A stretch of 40,499 nucleotides of DNA from Blastococcus sp. (GTDB lineage Bacteria > Actinomycetota > Actinomycetes > Mycobacteriales > Geodermatophilaceae): assembly GCA_025965715.1 (NCBI GenBank), contig JAOPWJ010000075.1, positions 1-40,499 on the forward strand, read 5' to 3'. Positions 39,422-40,499 of the stretch are shown piece by piece. Below the pieces are notes generated by a model. That model was not told the origin of the DNA and ran no database searches. It saw nothing but the letters and a program-made list of their open reading frames with translations. Made by a program: the position numbers and the translations under genes. Positions within the stretch are counted from its first letter, which is position 1; the number at the start of each line of letters is the position of its first letter.

Positions 39422-40499
39422 ATGAGCAGTGAGCCCGCCACCCGAGCCGAGCACCACGACAGCGACACGTCGCGGCTGCATCAACTCGGCTATGCGCAGG
39501 AGCTGGCCCGGCACATGTCCGGCTTCTCGAACTTCGCCGTGTCCTTCACGATCATCTCGATCCTGTCCGGCTGCCTGACGCTCTACGGCTTCGGGCTCAA
39601 CACCGGCGGCCCGGCGGTGATCGTCTGGGGCTGGCCGTTCGTCGGGCTCATGACGCTGTTCGTCGGGCTGGCGATGGCCGAGGTCTGCTCGAGCTTTCCG
39701 ACCGCCGGGGGCCTCTACTACTGGTCGGCGAAGCTGGCGAAGAAGAACTCCGCAGCCTGGTCGTGGTTCACCGGCTGGTTCAACTTCCTCGGCCAGGTGG
39801 CCGTCACCGCCGGAATCGACTTCGGCGCCGCGTTCTTCCTCAACGCCTTCCTCGACCTGCAGTTCGGCTTCGACGCGCGGCCGTGGCACACCATCCTGCT
39901 GTTCGGGCTGATCCTGCTGCTGCACGGCGCCCTGAACCAGTTCGGCGTGCGGGTGGTGGCGCTGCTCAACGACATCAGCGTGTGGTGGCACGTCGTCGGC
40001 GTGGCCGTCATCGTCGGCGTCCTGACCTTCGTGCCCGACCAGCACCAGTCGGCGTCGTTCGTGTTCGGCGAGTTCGTGAACAACACCGGCTGGCAGTCGA
40101 GTCTGTACGTCGCGCTGATCGGACTGCTCCTCGCCCAGTACACGCTGACCGGCTTCGACGCCTCGGCGCACATGACCGAGGAGACCCGGGACGCCTCCCG
40201 CGCGGGCCCCCGCGGCATCGTCATGTCGATCGTCGTGTCGGTCGTCGCCGGCTGGATCCTGCTCATCGGGTTGACGTACGCGATCCAGAGCTACGACAGC
40301 GCCATCGGCACGGCCACCGCCGTCCCGCCGGCCCAGATCTTCATCGACGCGGTCGGCGACACCGGCGGCAAGCTGCTGCTGCTCATCGCCATCGGCGCGC
40401 AGCTGTTCTGCGGCATGGCATCGGTGACGGCGAACTCGCGCATGATCTACGCGTTCTCACGGGACGGCGCGCTGCCGGCCTCGGCGTTCTGGCACCGGA
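39422..40499 (+). CDS. APC-family amino acid permease, 3' truncated by window end
   Basis: My own translation from ATG 39422: 'SRLHQLGYAQELARHMSGFSNFAVSFTIISILSGCLTLYGFGLNTGGPAVIVWGWPFVGLMTLFVGLAMAEVCSSFPTAGGLYYWSAKLA...'; absent from ORF track because no stop lies within the window. Confidence 0.9.
   Translation, partial: MSSEPATRAEHHDSDTSRLHQLGYAQELARHMSGFSNFAVSFTIISILSGCLTLYGFGLNTGGPAVIVWGWPFVGLMTLFVGLAMAEVCSSFPTAGGLYYWSAKLAKKNSAAWSWFTGWFNFLGQVAVTAGIDFGAAFFLNAFLDLQFGFDARPWHTILLFGLILLLHGALNQFGVRVVALLNDISVWWHVVGVAVIVGVLTFVPDQHQSASFVFGEFVNNTGWQSSLYVALIGLLLAQYTLTGFDASAHMTEETRDASRAGPRGIVMSIVVSVVAGWILLIGLTYAIQSYDSAIGTATAVPPAQIFIDAVGDTGGKLLLLIAIGAQLFCGMASVTANSRMIYAFSRDGALPASAFWHR

Overview
High-GC actinobacterial chromosomal window; gene style suggests Geodermatophilaceae or a relative (inference only). 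Left part, about 0.9-9.1 kb: a sugar-acid catabolic locus (VOC protein, KDG-type kinase, KDPG aldolase, IlvD/Edd dehydratase, 2-hydroxyacid dehydrogenase). It also holds a frameshifted second KDPG-aldolase remnant, a decayed sugar-porter MFS gene, and an isolated phage/CIS-type tail sheath gene. Middle, about 9.3-12.4 kb: a DUF574-type methyltransferase translationally coupled to a PAS-GGDEF-EAL protein. At 12.6-21.8 kb lies the most interesting segment: a compact locus joining a GTP cyclohydrolase II-RibD reductase fusion, a PTPS/QueD-fold protein that has lost catalytic residues, a BchC-like MDR dehydrogenase, an FkbM methyltransferase, a GT4 glycosyltransferase, a UPF0104/LPG-synthase-TM protein, a small His-containing membrane protein, and a CDP-alcohol phosphatidyltransferase fused to an LtaS-like alkaline-phosphatase-superfamily domain. 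It looks like an unassigned pathway diverting a GTP-derived pyrimidine/pterin-like intermediate to the membrane or envelope. Right part: a GMC oxidoreductase trio, SNF2 helicase, NarL-type two-component system, DHA2 MFS exporter, DivIVA-like coiled-coil protein, a giant single-chain biotin-dependent acyl-CoA carboxylase, a PuuD-like amidotransferase and a truncated APC permease. No tRNA, rRNA, CRISPR array or IS element was recognised. All calls come from reading translated motifs; no database search was run.
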